A DNA stretch of 64,000 nucleotides, taken from contig CASDSM010000026.1 in the NCBI GenBank assembly GCA_949283375.1, positions 1 through 64,000 of the forward strand. The letters run 5' to 3'. The notes under the pieces are model-generated. The model did no database searches and had not been told where the DNA came from. It was given only the letters and a program-made list of their open reading frames with translations. Positions 18,026-25,374 of the stretch are shown here, piece by piece. The number at the start of each line of letters is the position of its first letter. Positions within the stretch are counted from its first letter, which is position 1. Both the position numbers and the translations under genes were made by a program. Source of the stretch: an uncultured Eubacteriales bacterium (GTDB taxonomy: Bacteria > Bacillota > Clostridia > Oscillospirales > Oscillospiraceae).

Positions 18026-19165
18026 TCAGGACATGGAGGGAAAGAGCTGCGCTTTCGCCTGCGCGAGGGCGTCCACGAGGGCATCCACCTCCCCGCGCGT
18101 GGTCCCGGCGCTGAAGGAGACGCGGAAGGCCCCCTCCCGCCAGGCCTTGTCCAGCCCGAGGGCGGCGTAGACGTGGCTCGGCTTGCCCCGGTGGCAGGCG
18201 GACCCGGCGGAGACGCAGACGCCGAGGTCTCCGAGGACGCGGACGAGCACCTCCGCCTTGTACCCCGGCAGGGTGAGGGCGAGGATGTGCGGGGCCTCCC
18301 CCGCCACCACCTGACGGACCTCCGGCAGGCGTCCAGAAAGCTGGGCGAGCGCGTACTCCTTCAGCTCTCGCATGTGGGCGATGTCCTGCGGCATGGAGCG
18401 CTTCCCCTCCCGGCAGGCGGCGGCAAAGGCGGCGATCTGCGCGGTGGCCTCTGTTCCGGGGCGCAGGCCGCTCTCCTGCCCGCCGCCGAGCAGCAGGGGC
18501 GGGAAGCGGAGGCCGGAGCGGATGTAGAGCGCGCCCACCCCCTTGGGCGCGTGGACCTTGTGTCCGCTGACGGTGAGCAGGTCCACGCCGAGGGCTCGTG
18601 GGGTGAAGGGCAGCTTGAGAAAGCCCTGCACTGCATCGCAGTGGACCAGGGCGCGCGGGGCGAGGCTGCGGGTGAGCCGGGCCGCCTCGCGGACCGGCTG
18701 GACGGAGCCCAGCTCGTTGTTCACCAGCATGACGGAGACCAGCACGGTGTCCGGCCGGAGGGCGGCGCGCAGGGCGTCCAGAGAGATCTTCCCGTCCGGG
18801 CCGGGGACGAGGTAGGTCACCTCATACCCCTGCTGCTCCAGATGGCGGCAGGGCTCGAGCACGGCGGCGTGCTCGATGGAAGTGGTGACGATGTGCCGCC
18901 CCATGCGGCGGCCCAGCTCCAGCGCGCCGCGGATGGCCCAGTTATCCCCCTCCGTGCCGCAGGAGGTGAAGCAGATCTCCCGGCTCTCACAGCCGAGGGC
19001 GGCGGCCACGTCCGCGCGGTGGGCGGCGAGCGACCTGGCGGCGTGGCTGCCGAGCGGATAGCGGGCGGAGGGGTTGCCGTACTCCTCCGTCATGGCGCGC
19101 AGCGACGCCTCTGCGGCGGCGGGGCTGACCCGGGTGGTGGCGGCGTTGTCCAGATATGCGGTCAT
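18026..19165 (-). CDS. Cysteine desulfurase (NifS/IscS-like)
   Basis: The 379-residue PLP enzyme converts cysteine to alanine and an enzyme-bound persulfide used for Fe-S clusters, thiamine or tRNA thiolation. Seen: the N-terminal YLDNAATT, the HAAVLEPC region with the PLP-stacking His, the PLP lysine Lys203 in SGHKVHAPKG, and the catalytic loop Cys324 in SAGSACHRG. The short loop fits class I/NifS-like enzymes often paired with ThiI, but no thiI, iscU or iscR is adjacent. The NifU-like scaffold at 23.5 kb is a possible partner in the cell. Confidence 0.93.
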   Translation of the reverse strand: MTAYLDNAATTRVSPAAAEASLRAMTEEYGNPSARYPLGSHAARSLAAHRADVAAALGCESREICFTSCGTEGDNWAIRGALELGRRMGRHIVTTSIEHAAVLEPCRHLEQQGYEVTYLVPGPDGKISLDALRAALRPDTVLVSVMLVNNELGSVQPVREAARLTRSLAPRALVHCDAVQGFLKLPFTPRALGVDLLTVSGHKVHAPKGVGALYIRSGLRFPPLLLGGGQESGLRPGTEATAQIAAFAAACREGKRSMPQDIAHMRELKEYALAQLSGRLPEVRQVVAGEAPHILALTLPGYKAEVLVRVLGDLGVCVSAGSACHRGKPSHVYAALGLDKAWREGAFRVSFSAGTTRGEVDALVDALAQAKAQLFPSMS

Positions 19166-19197
19166 GCAGTTCCCTCTTCTCTTTGGATTCGGCCTAT

Positions 19198-19226
19198 ATT
19201 GTAATCCATCCGTCCCCCGCCTGCAA
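19198..19226 (-). promoter_or_regulatory. Promoter of the cysteine desulfurase gene
   Basis: On the minus strand TTGCAG (19226-19221), 17 bases, TACAAT (19203-19198), about 33 bases before the ATG. Confidence 0.65.
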
Positions 19227-19243
19227 GAGGGGATGGCGCTTCC

Positions 19244-19272
19244 TTGACTTTTTTAACGCAGATTGCTATCAT
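19244..19272 (+). promoter_or_regulatory. Promoter of the NimA-like gene
   Basis: TTGACT (19244-19249) and TATCAT (19267-19272) with a 17-base spacer. It leaves a leader of about 85 bases before the ATG at 19364. Confidence 0.65.
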
Positions 19273-19363
19273 AAATAAAAAACAGCGTGTCAAAAAAGGC
19301 TTGCCGGGCCGGATGGAGGCCGGAAGCGCTCTTTTGACCGCCGGCAAAGAGGAGCGATCTCCC

Positions 19364-19858
19364 ATGTTTCGTGAAATGCGCCGCAAGCGTCAGGCGCTCT
19401 CCCCGGAGGAGTGCGCCGCCGTCCTGCGCCGGGGCGCCTCCGGCGTGCTCGCCCTGGACGGGGACGGAGGCTACCCCTACGCCGTGCCCATCAGCTATGT
19501 CTGTGCGGGCGGCAAGCTCTACTTCCACTGCGCCGTGACCGGCCACAAGCTGGACGCCATCGCGCGCAACCCGAAGGCCTCCTTCTGCGTGGTGGACCAG
19601 GACCGGGTGGTGCCGGAGGAGTACACCACCTATTTCCGCAGCGTGATCGCCTTTGGCCGGATGCGGGTGCTCACCGAGCCGGAGGAGAAGCGCGCGGCGG
19701 CGGAGACCCTCGCCCGGCGCTTCGCTCCCGGGGCGGACGAGCGCGCGCACAGCCGGGAGATCGACCGCTACTGGAACGCCCTGTGCATGCTGGAGCTGAC
19801 GGTGGAGCACCTGACCGGCAAGGCGGCAAAGGAGCTCATCCCCCCGTCCGGCGACTGA
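19364..19858 (+). CDS. Pyridoxamine 5'-phosphate oxidase family protein (NimA-like)
   Basis: The 164-residue protein has the split-barrel flavin-binding fold of the NimA/nitroimidazole-resistance group: MFREMRRKRQALS at the N-terminus, then 'GVLAL.GDGGYPYAVPISYVY'-type strands, and HKLDAIARNPKASFCVV. Family members bind FMN or haem and some reduce 5-nitroimidazoles; the substrate here is unknown. ATG 19364 follows AGAGGAG. It ends 15 bases from the convergent spoVAC gene with no terminator between. Confidence 0.88.
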   Translation: MFREMRRKRQALSPEECAAVLRRGASGVLALDGDGGYPYAVPISYVCAGGKLYFHCAVTGHKLDAIARNPKASFCVVDQDRVVPEEYTTYFRSVIAFGRMRVLTEPEEKRAAAETLARRFAPGADERAHSREIDRYWNALCMLELTVEHLTGKAAKELIPPSGD

Positions 19859-19873
19859 GGGGCCGCCCTCCGC

Positions 19874-20311
19874 TCAGCCCAGCAGGCAGAGCGCCAGCCC
19901 GTAGAGCACGCTCGCGCCCAGGCTGAAGACGATCACCGGCCCGGCGATCTGGAACATCTTGGCCGCCATGCCGGTGACAAAGCCCTCCGTCTTGAAGTCC
20001 ATCGCTGGGGCGGCGATGGAGTTGGCAAACCCGGTCACCGGGACCAGCGTCCCCGCCCCGGCGTGTCTGGCGAGCTTGTCATACCAGCGCAGGGCGGTGA
20101 AGAGGGAGGCAAGGGCGATCAGGGTGATGGTGGTCCACGTCCCCGCGTCCTCCTGTGGGAGGCCGATGCGCTGATAGAGGGCGGTCAGGAGCTGGCCCAC
20201 CACGCAGATGCCCCCGCCCGCGCAGAAGGCCCAGGCCGCGTTCTTCCCCTTGGGGGACTTTCCCGCGTGGGCCTGGACCAGCTGCTGATATTCCCGATCA
20301 GTCAGATTCAT
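19874..20311 (-). CDS. spoVAC: Stage V sporulation protein AC
   Basis: The 145-residue membrane protein matches SpoVAC: a short basic N-terminus, about four membrane segments, and the conserved 'GAGTLVPVTGFANSIAAPAMDF..EGFV.G..AKMF.IAGPVI' core. SpoVAC is a forespore inner-membrane, mechanosensitive channel component for dipicolinic acid movement. The usual spoVAD and spoVAE neighbours are absent. It lies downstream of hemW on the same strand, but a forespore-type promoter (20336-20365) can drive it separately. Confidence 0.92.
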   Translation of the reverse strand: MNLTDREYQQLVQAHAGKSPKGKNAAWAFCAGGGICVVGQLLTALYQRIGLPQEDAGTWTTITLIALASLFTALRWYDKLARHAGAGTLVPVTGFANSIAAPAMDFKTEGFVTGMAAKMFQIAGPVIVFSLGASVLYGLALCLLG

Positions 20312-20320
20312 AGAGATGAC

Positions 20321-20357
20321 ACCGCCTTTCCCGGCTAGGATGCACGGGAGAGGCGGT
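20321..20357. terminator. Hairpin covering the spoVAC ribosome-binding site; plus-strand terminator
   Basis: ACCGCCTTTCCCG (20321-20333) pairs with CGGGAGAGGCGGT (20345-20357) with one imperfect pair. On the plus strand it is followed by TTTTTATT and looks like an intrinsic terminator. On the minus strand its second arm contains the spoVAC SD (AAAGGCGGTG), so mRNA reading through from hemW would hide that SD. Confidence 0.65.
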
Positions 20358-20365
20358 TTTTATTC
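20336..20365 (-). promoter_or_regulatory. Putative forespore sigma-G promoter of spoVAC
   Basis: On the minus strand GAATA (20365-20361), 18 bases, then CATCCTA (20342-20336) fits the B. subtilis SigG pattern gnATR-N18-CATNNTA exactly. Transcription would start near 20329, leaving a leader of about 18 bases with AAAGGCGGTG before the ATG at 20311. Confidence 0.6.
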
Positions 20366-21619
20366 CGCTTGTCCCTCCCGCCCGGCGGCGAGAAGGCTCT
20401 GCACCGTGTGGTGCTCCTGCGCCTCGAGCAGCTCGAGGATCAGCGTGTTGGAGAGCAGGAAGCCCTCCGGCGTGAAGCGCCAGCGTCCGCCCTCCTGCCG
20501 GGCGAGGCCGCGCCGTGCATAGCCGCGCAGCAGCTCCTCCAGCAGGCGGAAGTTCATGTGATACCGGCGGCTGTAGCAGTCCGCGTCGATCCCCTCCGCC
20601 GTGCGCAGGCCGAGCATCAGATACTCGCTCCCCCGCTCGTCGGGCGGGATCTCCCGGTCCTCGTCCACGATGGGCCTGCCCTCCTCGATGCCCGCGAGAT
20701 AGGCGGAGAGATCGCGCACATAGCTGTACCGCCGCCCGCCGAAGTCGCTGTGCGCCCCCGGGCCGAAGCCGGCATACTCCTCCAGACGCCAGTAGCGCAG
20801 GTTGTGGCGGGACTCCCGCCCCGGCTTTGCAAAGTTGGAGATCTCATACTGCCGCCAGCCCGCCCGGGCCAGACGGTCCACCATCCAGAGGTACATGTCC
20901 GCCTGGCCGTCATCGTCCGCGATGATCAGCTCCTCCCGGCGCGTCCAGAGCGGCGTCCCCTCCTCCAATTGCAGGCCGTAGCAGCTCAGGTGCTCCGGCG
21001 CGAGGTCGATGAGCGCCTCCACGCTCGCCTGCCAGCCCGCCATATCCTGGTCGGGAAGGCCGTAGATCAGGTCGCAGCTCAGGTTGTCAAAGCCTGCCCG
21101 GCGCGCCAGCTCCACCGCACGCACCGCGTCGGCGAAGGTGTGCGGCCGCCCGATGGCGCGCAGTTCCCCGTCGTTGGCGGACTGGACGCCGAGGGAGAGG
21201 CGGTTCGCCCCCGCCCGGCGCAGGGCACGCAGGAGGGGGAGGTCCACGCTGTCCGGGTTGGCCTCCACCGTGATCTCACAGCCGCGGTCCAGCCGGTAGA
21301 GCCGCCGGACCTCGCGCAGGAGGCGCGTGAGCCGCTTTGCGCCCAGGATGGAGGGGGTGCCGCCGCCGATATAGACGGTGTCCACCCGATAGCCCTCCGC
21401 GCGCGGGGCCATCTCGGCGAGGTGGCGCGTGAGGGCGCGGAGATAGCGGTCCATCTCCCCCTCGCAGCCGGCGAGGGAGTAGAAGTCGCAGTAGGCGCAC
21501 TTGCTGCGGCAGAACGGGATGTGCAGGTACAGCCCCAGCCTGCGCCCGCGCCGGGCTTTGGAATAGGCCCGCTGGAGCTTTTCCCGCTCGCGCTGGTGGC
21601 GGCGGAGGTATTTCAGCAT
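20360..21619 (-). CDS. hemW: Radical SAM protein HemW (coproporphyrinogen III oxidase-like)
   Basis: The 419-residue protein has the radical SAM motif C37-x3-C41-x2-C44 (CRSKCAYC), then GGGTPS, EANPDSV, GVQS, and a C-terminal HemW winged-helix domain. HemW proteins are haem chaperones or carriers and were long mislabelled HemN; true HemN has extra N-terminal residues not seen here. ATG 21619 follows GGAAAGAGGG. The first 30 in-frame codons upstream lack an SD. Its end overlaps the -35 element of spoVAC. Confidence 0.9.
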   Translation of the reverse strand: MLKYLRRHQREREKLQRAYSKARRGRRLGLYLHIPFCRSKCAYCDFYSLAGCEGEMDRYLRALTRHLAEMAPRAEGYRVDTVYIGGGTPSILGAKRLTRLLREVRRLYRLDRGCEITVEANPDSVDLPLLRALRRAGANRLSLGVQSANDGELRAIGRPHTFADAVRAVELARRAGFDNLSCDLIYGLPDQDMAGWQASVEALIDLAPEHLSCYGLQLEEGTPLWTRREELIIADDDGQADMYLWMVDRLARAGWRQYEISNFAKPGRESRHNLRYWRLEEYAGFGPGAHSDFGGRRYSYVRDLSAYLAGIEEGRPIVDEDREIPPDERGSEYLMLGLRTAEGIDADCYSRRYHMNFRLLEELLRGYARRGLARQEGGRWRFTPEGFLLSNTLILELLEAQEHHTVQSLLAAGREGQAE

Positions 21620-21705
21620 AATGACAATCCCTCTTTCCGTGTGGTATGGCGGTCTGAGGGTATTATACGGGAAAAGAGGGCTGTGGAAAAGGGGAAATTT
21701 GCGGT

Positions 21706-22179
21706 TCAATCGCTGACTGTGATATCCAGCGTCCCCTCCGCCCCCTCCGGGACGGCTGCGCCGAGGGCATAGCGCTGACGGCTCGTCAGGTTCTGAAAGG
21801 CGCCTGTCTCCCCTGCCGCGAGCGGCATCTGGAGGTCTGGCTCGTCCGGCGCCTTATCCCCCGCCATGCCGATGTAGAGATAGACCGTCACGGCAAAGTC
21901 GGACTGATTGGAGACGGCGATCTGCGTGCTGTTGGTCCGAAACCACTCCCCGCCGGCCAGGCAGACCGGCTCAAACGGTCCCGCCTGCTCCCAGTGGTAT
22001 GCCTCCTCCGCGCTCAGGTCATAGTGCGGCAGCGCGTCCACTGCGTCCGCCGGGCTGGCCGCCCTGTCCGTCTCGTCCACCGCGCCGGAGGAGGGCGGGG
22101 CAGAGCAGGCCGGGAGCAGGCAGCTCAGGCAGGTCAGGCAGAGCAGGAGCGGCAAAAGCCGTCTGAAACACGTTTTCAC
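21706..22179 (-). CDS. Small lipoprotein of unknown function
   Basis: The 157-residue protein begins with a type II signal peptide: basic VKTCFRR, a Leu-rich core, and lipobox LLPAC with the modified Cys at 25. The mature part is acidic with predicted beta-strands and no named domain. I start at GTG 22179 because GGAGGGGAGGG sits 6 bases upstream and the signal peptide starts there; an open frame further up to 22320 has no SD and overlaps the promoter. A TATACT -10 box lies at 22208-22213 on the minus strand. Membrane-anchored, outward-facing. Confidence 0.7.
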   Translation of the reverse strand: MKTCFRRLLPLLLCLTCLSCLLPACSAPPSSGAVDETDRAASPADAVDALPHYDLSAEEAYHWEQAGPFEPVCLAGGEWFRTNSTQIAVSNQSDFAVTVYLYIGMAGDKAPDEPDLQMPLAAGETGAFQNLTSRQRYALGAAVPEGAEGTLDITVSD

Positions 22180-22301
22180 AGAGATCCCTCCCCTCCGTTC
22201 TGACACCAGTATACCATATCCGGCACAGAAAAGGTAAAAATACGGTGATTCTTCCCTGAATCTTCCGCAAATCTTAAAATGATCCCATGCCTCCGGCGAA
22301 A

Positions 22302-22330
22302 TTGACAACTCCGCCTCCATCTCCTATAAT
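22302..22330 (+). promoter_or_regulatory. Consensus SigA promoter of the RluA-type gene
   Basis: TTGACA (22302-22307), exactly 17 bases, TATAAT (22325-22330): a perfect consensus, about 30 bases before the ATG. Confidence 0.9.
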
Positions 22331-22360
22331 CAGCTCAGCATACGCCGGGAGGGATGGAAG

Positions 22361-23311
22361 ATGACAGCGCCAAACGACCCCCGCCGTCTCGACCTCGTCA
22401 TTGACGGCGGGCACGACGGGTGGGAGGTGAACGACCTGCTGCGGCGGGAGTTGGGCCTCTCCGGCACCCTGCTGCGGCGGGTGAAGTGGCTGGAGGACGG
22501 CATTCTCTTAGACGGGGCGCGGGTGACCACCCGGGCGGCGGTGCGCGCGGGGCAGGTGCTCTCCGTCCGTCTCTCCGACCCCGAGCGGCCGGAGATCCCT
22601 CCGGTGGAAGGGCCGCTCGACATCGTCTATGAGGACCGCGACCTCGTGGTGGTGGACAAGGCCCCCGGCGTCCCCGCCCACCCCGGTCCGGGGCACTGGT
22701 CGGACAGTCTGGGCAACGCCCTCGCCGCCCACTTCGCGCGCACCGACCCCGCCGCTGGGTTCCATCCCATCCACCGGCTGGACCGGGGGACCTCCGGCCT
22801 GATGGCGGTCGCCAAGCACCCCTACGCCCAGGAGCGGCTGAAGGGCCAGCTCCACACCGGAGGTTTCCAGCGCGCCTACCTCGCCCTCTGCCAGGGGCGC
22901 ATGGACCCGGCGAACGGGACGATCGACGCGCCCATCGGCCGCGCGCCCGGCTCCATCCTGCTGCGGCAGGTGACGCCGGAGGGACGGCGGGCGGTCACTC
23001 ATTACCGCACCCTCTGCCCCGCGGCGGAGGGGAGCCTGCTCGCCCTCCGGCTGGAGACCGGGCGGACCCACCAGATCCGCGTCCACCTCGCCTCGCGCGG
23101 CCACCCGCTGCTGGGGGACTTCCTCTACGGGGAGGAGCGGCCCGGCCTGATCGCCCGCCCCGCCCTGCATAGCTGGCGCCTCGCCCTCACCCACCCCGTC
23201 ACCGGCGCGCGGCTCGACCTCTCCTGCCTGCCCCCGGCGGACATGCTCCGGCTGCTGCCGGAGGAAATGGCGGAAAAAGTGCTTCATGGGACGGAAACCG
23301 CCCTGTTTTAG
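22361..23311 (+). CDS. RluA family pseudouridine synthase
   Basis: The 316-residue enzyme has an N-terminal S4-like RNA-binding region (about 15-80) and the RluA catalytic domain with HRLDRGTSGL holding the catalytic Asp141, plus the RTHQIRVHLA segment. It isomerises specific uridines in 23S rRNA or tRNA; which position is not readable from the sequence. ATG 22361 follows GGAGGG. Monocistronic from a consensus promoter. Confidence 0.93.
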   Translation: MTAPNDPRRLDLVIDGGHDGWEVNDLLRRELGLSGTLLRRVKWLEDGILLDGARVTTRAAVRAGQVLSVRLSDPERPEIPPVEGPLDIVYEDRDLVVVDKAPGVPAHPGPGHWSDSLGNALAAHFARTDPAAGFHPIHRLDRGTSGLMAVAKHPYAQERLKGQLHTGGFQRAYLALCQGRMDPANGTIDAPIGRAPGSILLRQVTPEGRRAVTHYRTLCPAAEGSLLALRLETGRTHQIRVHLASRGHPLLGDFLYGEERPGLIARPALHSWRLALTHPVTGARLDLSCLPPADMLRLLPEEMAEKVLHGTETALF

Positions 23312-23407
23312 GGCAATTGAACGCGGTTTTTCCCATCCGTAGGGCGCTTTTGCGCGAAACGCTGCCGGAAAACGGAGTATTTTGACCGCGCGGCGCGCGA
23401 GTTTCTC

Positions 23408-23434
23408 TTGACTAACCGCCTCTTTGTGTAGAAA
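23408..23434 (+). promoter_or_regulatory. Promoter of the NifU-like / GGGtGRT operon
   Basis: TTGACT (23408-23413) is 15 bases from TAGAAA (23429-23434); the spacing is short, so the call is tentative. A 17-base alternative uses GAAAAT. Confidence 0.4.
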
Positions 23435-23452
23435 ATTTAACTAAAGAAGTTT

Positions 23453-23484
23453 GTCCCTGCCTCTCTCCCTGCCCCGGCAGGGAC
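23453..23484 (+). promoter_or_regulatory. Leader hairpin before the NifU-like gene
   Basis: GTCCCTGCC (23453-23461) pairs perfectly with GGCAGGGAC (23476-23484) around a 14-base C/T-rich loop in the presumed 5' leader. There is no U-tract, so it may stabilise the mRNA or respond to a signal; it matches no riboswitch class I can name. Confidence 0.45.
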
Positions 23485-23530
23485 GGGGACATGGTTCTTA
23501 ATCTACAGACGCAGAAAGGAATGTACTTTT

Positions 23531-24223
23531 ATGATCTATTCCAGCGAAGTACAGAATATGTGTCCTGTCACCAAGGGCGCGTATCACGGTCCTGCTCCCA
23601 TCCCTGAGGAGGGCAAGTGGGTCCAGGCGAAAGAGATCAAGGACATCTCCGGCTTCACCCACGGCGTGGGCTGGTGCGCTCCGCAGCAGGGCGCCTGCAA
23701 GCTGTCCCTGAACATCAAGGACGGCATCATCGAGGAGGCCCTGGTGGAGACCCTGGGCTGCACCGGCATGACCCACTCCGCCGCCATGGCCGGTGAGATC
23801 CTGATCGGCAAGACCATCCTCGAGGCCCTGAACACCGACCTGGTGTGCGACGCGATCAACACCGCCATGCGCGAGCTGTTCCTGCAGATCGTCTACGGCC
23901 GCAGCCAGACGGCGTTCTCCGAGGGCGGCTTGGCCATCGGCGCTTCGCTGGAAGATCTGGGCAAGGGCCTGATGGGCCAGGTGGGCACCATCTTCGCCAC
24001 CAAGGCGAAGGGCCCGCGCTATCTGTCCCTGACCGAGGGCTATATCACCCGCATCGCGCTGGATGAGAACAACGAGATCATCGGCTACGAGTTCGTCCAC
24101 CTCGGCAAGATGATGGACGCCATCAAGAAGGGCGTGGACGCCAACGAGGCGCTGGAGAAGTGCAAGGGCACCTACGGCCGCTTCGCTGAGGCCGCCAAGT
24201 ACATTGACCCCAGAAAGGAGTAA
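23531..24223 (+). CDS. NifU-like iron-sulfur scaffold protein (GGGtGRT partner)
   Basis: The 230-residue protein resembles the NifU/IscU N-terminal scaffold family but is longer and divergent. Conserved Cys candidates are Cys11, Cys49, Cys56 and Cys77 (LGCTGM). In Clostridia and some other anaerobes this gene is found next to the GGGtGRT gene, as here with an 11-base gap. Scaffold activity is inferred from family; the target is unknown. The SD is AGAAAGGA. The codon choice is notably uniform (mostly GGC, CTG, AAG), suggesting high expression. Confidence 0.88.
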   Translation: MIYSSEVQNMCPVTKGAYHGPAPIPEEGKWVQAKEIKDISGFTHGVGWCAPQQGACKLSLNIKDGIIEEALVETLGCTGMTHSAAMAGEILIGKTILEALNTDLVCDAINTAMRELFLQIVYGRSQTAFSEGGLAIGASLEDLGKGLMGQVGTIFATKAKGPRYLSLTEGYITRIALDENNEIIGYEFVHLGKMMDAIKKGVDANEALEKCKGTYGRFAEAAKYIDPRKE

Positions 24224-24234
24224 GGTGATTAGAC

Positions 24235-25233
24235 ATGGCACTGTTTGAATCTTATGAGAGACGAATCGGCCAGATCACTCCCGTTCTGGCTGAATATGGC
24301 ATCTCCTCTGTCGAGGAGTGCCGCGACATCTGCAAGGCCGCCGGCTTTGATCCCTATGAGATCGTCGCGGGCATTCAGCCCATCTCCTTCGAGAACGCCC
24401 GCTGGGCCTACACCGTGGGCGCCGCCATCGCCCTGAAGAAGGGCGTGAAGACCGCTGCGGACGCCGCTGAGGCGATCGGCATCGGCCTGCAGGCCTTCTG
24501 CATCCCCGGCTCCGTCGCCGACGACCGCAAGGTCGGTCTGGGCCACGGCAACCTGGGCGCGATGCTGCTGCGCGATGAGACCAAGTGCTTCGCCTTCCTG
24601 GCCGGCCACGAGTCCTTCGCCGCCGCTGAGGGCGCCATCGGCATCGCCCGCAACGCCAACAAGGCCCGCAAGACCCCGCTGCGCGTCATCCTCAACGGCC
24701 TGGGCAAGGACGCGGCGCAGATCATCTCCCGCATCAACGGCTTCACCTATGTCCAGACCCAGTTTGACTATGCCACCGGCAAGGTGAGCGTGGTCAAGGA
24801 GACCCGCTATTCCGCCGGTGAGCGCGGCAACGTCCGCTGCTACGGCGCGGACGATGTGCGCGAGGGCGTGGCCATCATGCACATGGAGGGCGTGGACGTC
24901 TCCATCACCGGCAACTCCACCAACCCCACCCGCTTCCAGCATCCGGTCGCCGGCACCTACAAGAAGGAGTGCGTCGAGCAGGGCAAGCGCTACTTTTCCG
25001 TCGCCTCCGGCGGCGGCACCGGCCGCACCCTGCATCCGGACAACATGGCCGCCGGCCCCGCCTCCTATGGCATGACCGACACCATGGGCCGTATGCACTC
25101 TGACGCCCAGTTCGCCGGCTCCTCCTCCGTGCCCGCGCACGTCGAGATGATGGGCTTCCTCGGCGCCGGCAACAACCCGATGGTCGGCATGACCGTCTCC
25201 GTCGCCGTCGCCGTGGAGGAGAGCCAGAAGTAA
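24235..25233 (+). CDS. GGGtGRT protein (PF14057 family)
   Basis: The 332-residue protein carries the family-naming motif at residues 259-265 (GGGTGRT). It is a conserved soluble protein of unknown function in anaerobes, consistently linked to the NifU-like gene that precedes it. The motif is glycine-rich with Thr and Arg, suggestive of phosphate or cofactor binding. The SD AGAAAGGAG lies in the end of the previous gene, so translation is coupled. An iron-sulfur-related role is inference from the partner only. Confidence 0.92.
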   Translation: MALFESYERRIGQITPVLAEYGISSVEECRDICKAAGFDPYEIVAGIQPISFENARWAYTVGAAIALKKGVKTAADAAEAIGIGLQAFCIPGSVADDRKVGLGHGNLGAMLLRDETKCFAFLAGHESFAAAEGAIGIARNANKARKTPLRVILNGLGKDAAQIISRINGFTYVQTQFDYATGKVSVVKETRYSAGERGNVRCYGADDVREGVAIMHMEGVDVSITGNSTNPTRFQHPVAGTYKKECVEQGKRYFSVASGGGTGRTLHPDNMAAGPASYGMTDTMGRMHSDAQFAGSSSVPAHVEMMGFLGAGNNPMVGMTVSVAVAVEESQK

Positions 25234-25264
25234 GCTCCCTCCCCCAGATCACAGCACGCAATAT

Positions 25265-25291
25265 GCCCCCGGAAGCTATGCTTCCGGGGGC
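25265..25291 (+). terminator. Terminator of the GGGtGRT operon
   Basis: A 12-bp perfect stem (GCCCCCGGAAGC with GCTTCCGGGGGC) with a TAT loop, 31 bases after the stop; no strong U-tract. Confidence 0.75.
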
Positions 25292-25326
25292 GTTCGACTG
25301 TCACTGAGACTTTCCTGACAGCCTCA

Positions 25327-25358
25327 GGCCGCTGCCCGGTAAAGGGCGGCGGCCTTGC
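25327..25358. terminator. Hairpin at the end of the large helicase-like gene
   Basis: GGCCGCTGCCC (25327-25337) pairs with GGGCGGCGGCC (25344-25354) with one wobble or mismatch. It lies between the convergent GGGtGRT and helicase-like genes. Confidence 0.55.
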
Positions 25359-25374
25359 TGTCTCCGTCTTTTGT

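Noticed and set aside
20360-21619. Naming the radical SAM gene hemN
   Set aside because: The protein lacks the longer N-terminal region of oxygen-independent coproporphyrinogen oxidase and fits the HemW group.
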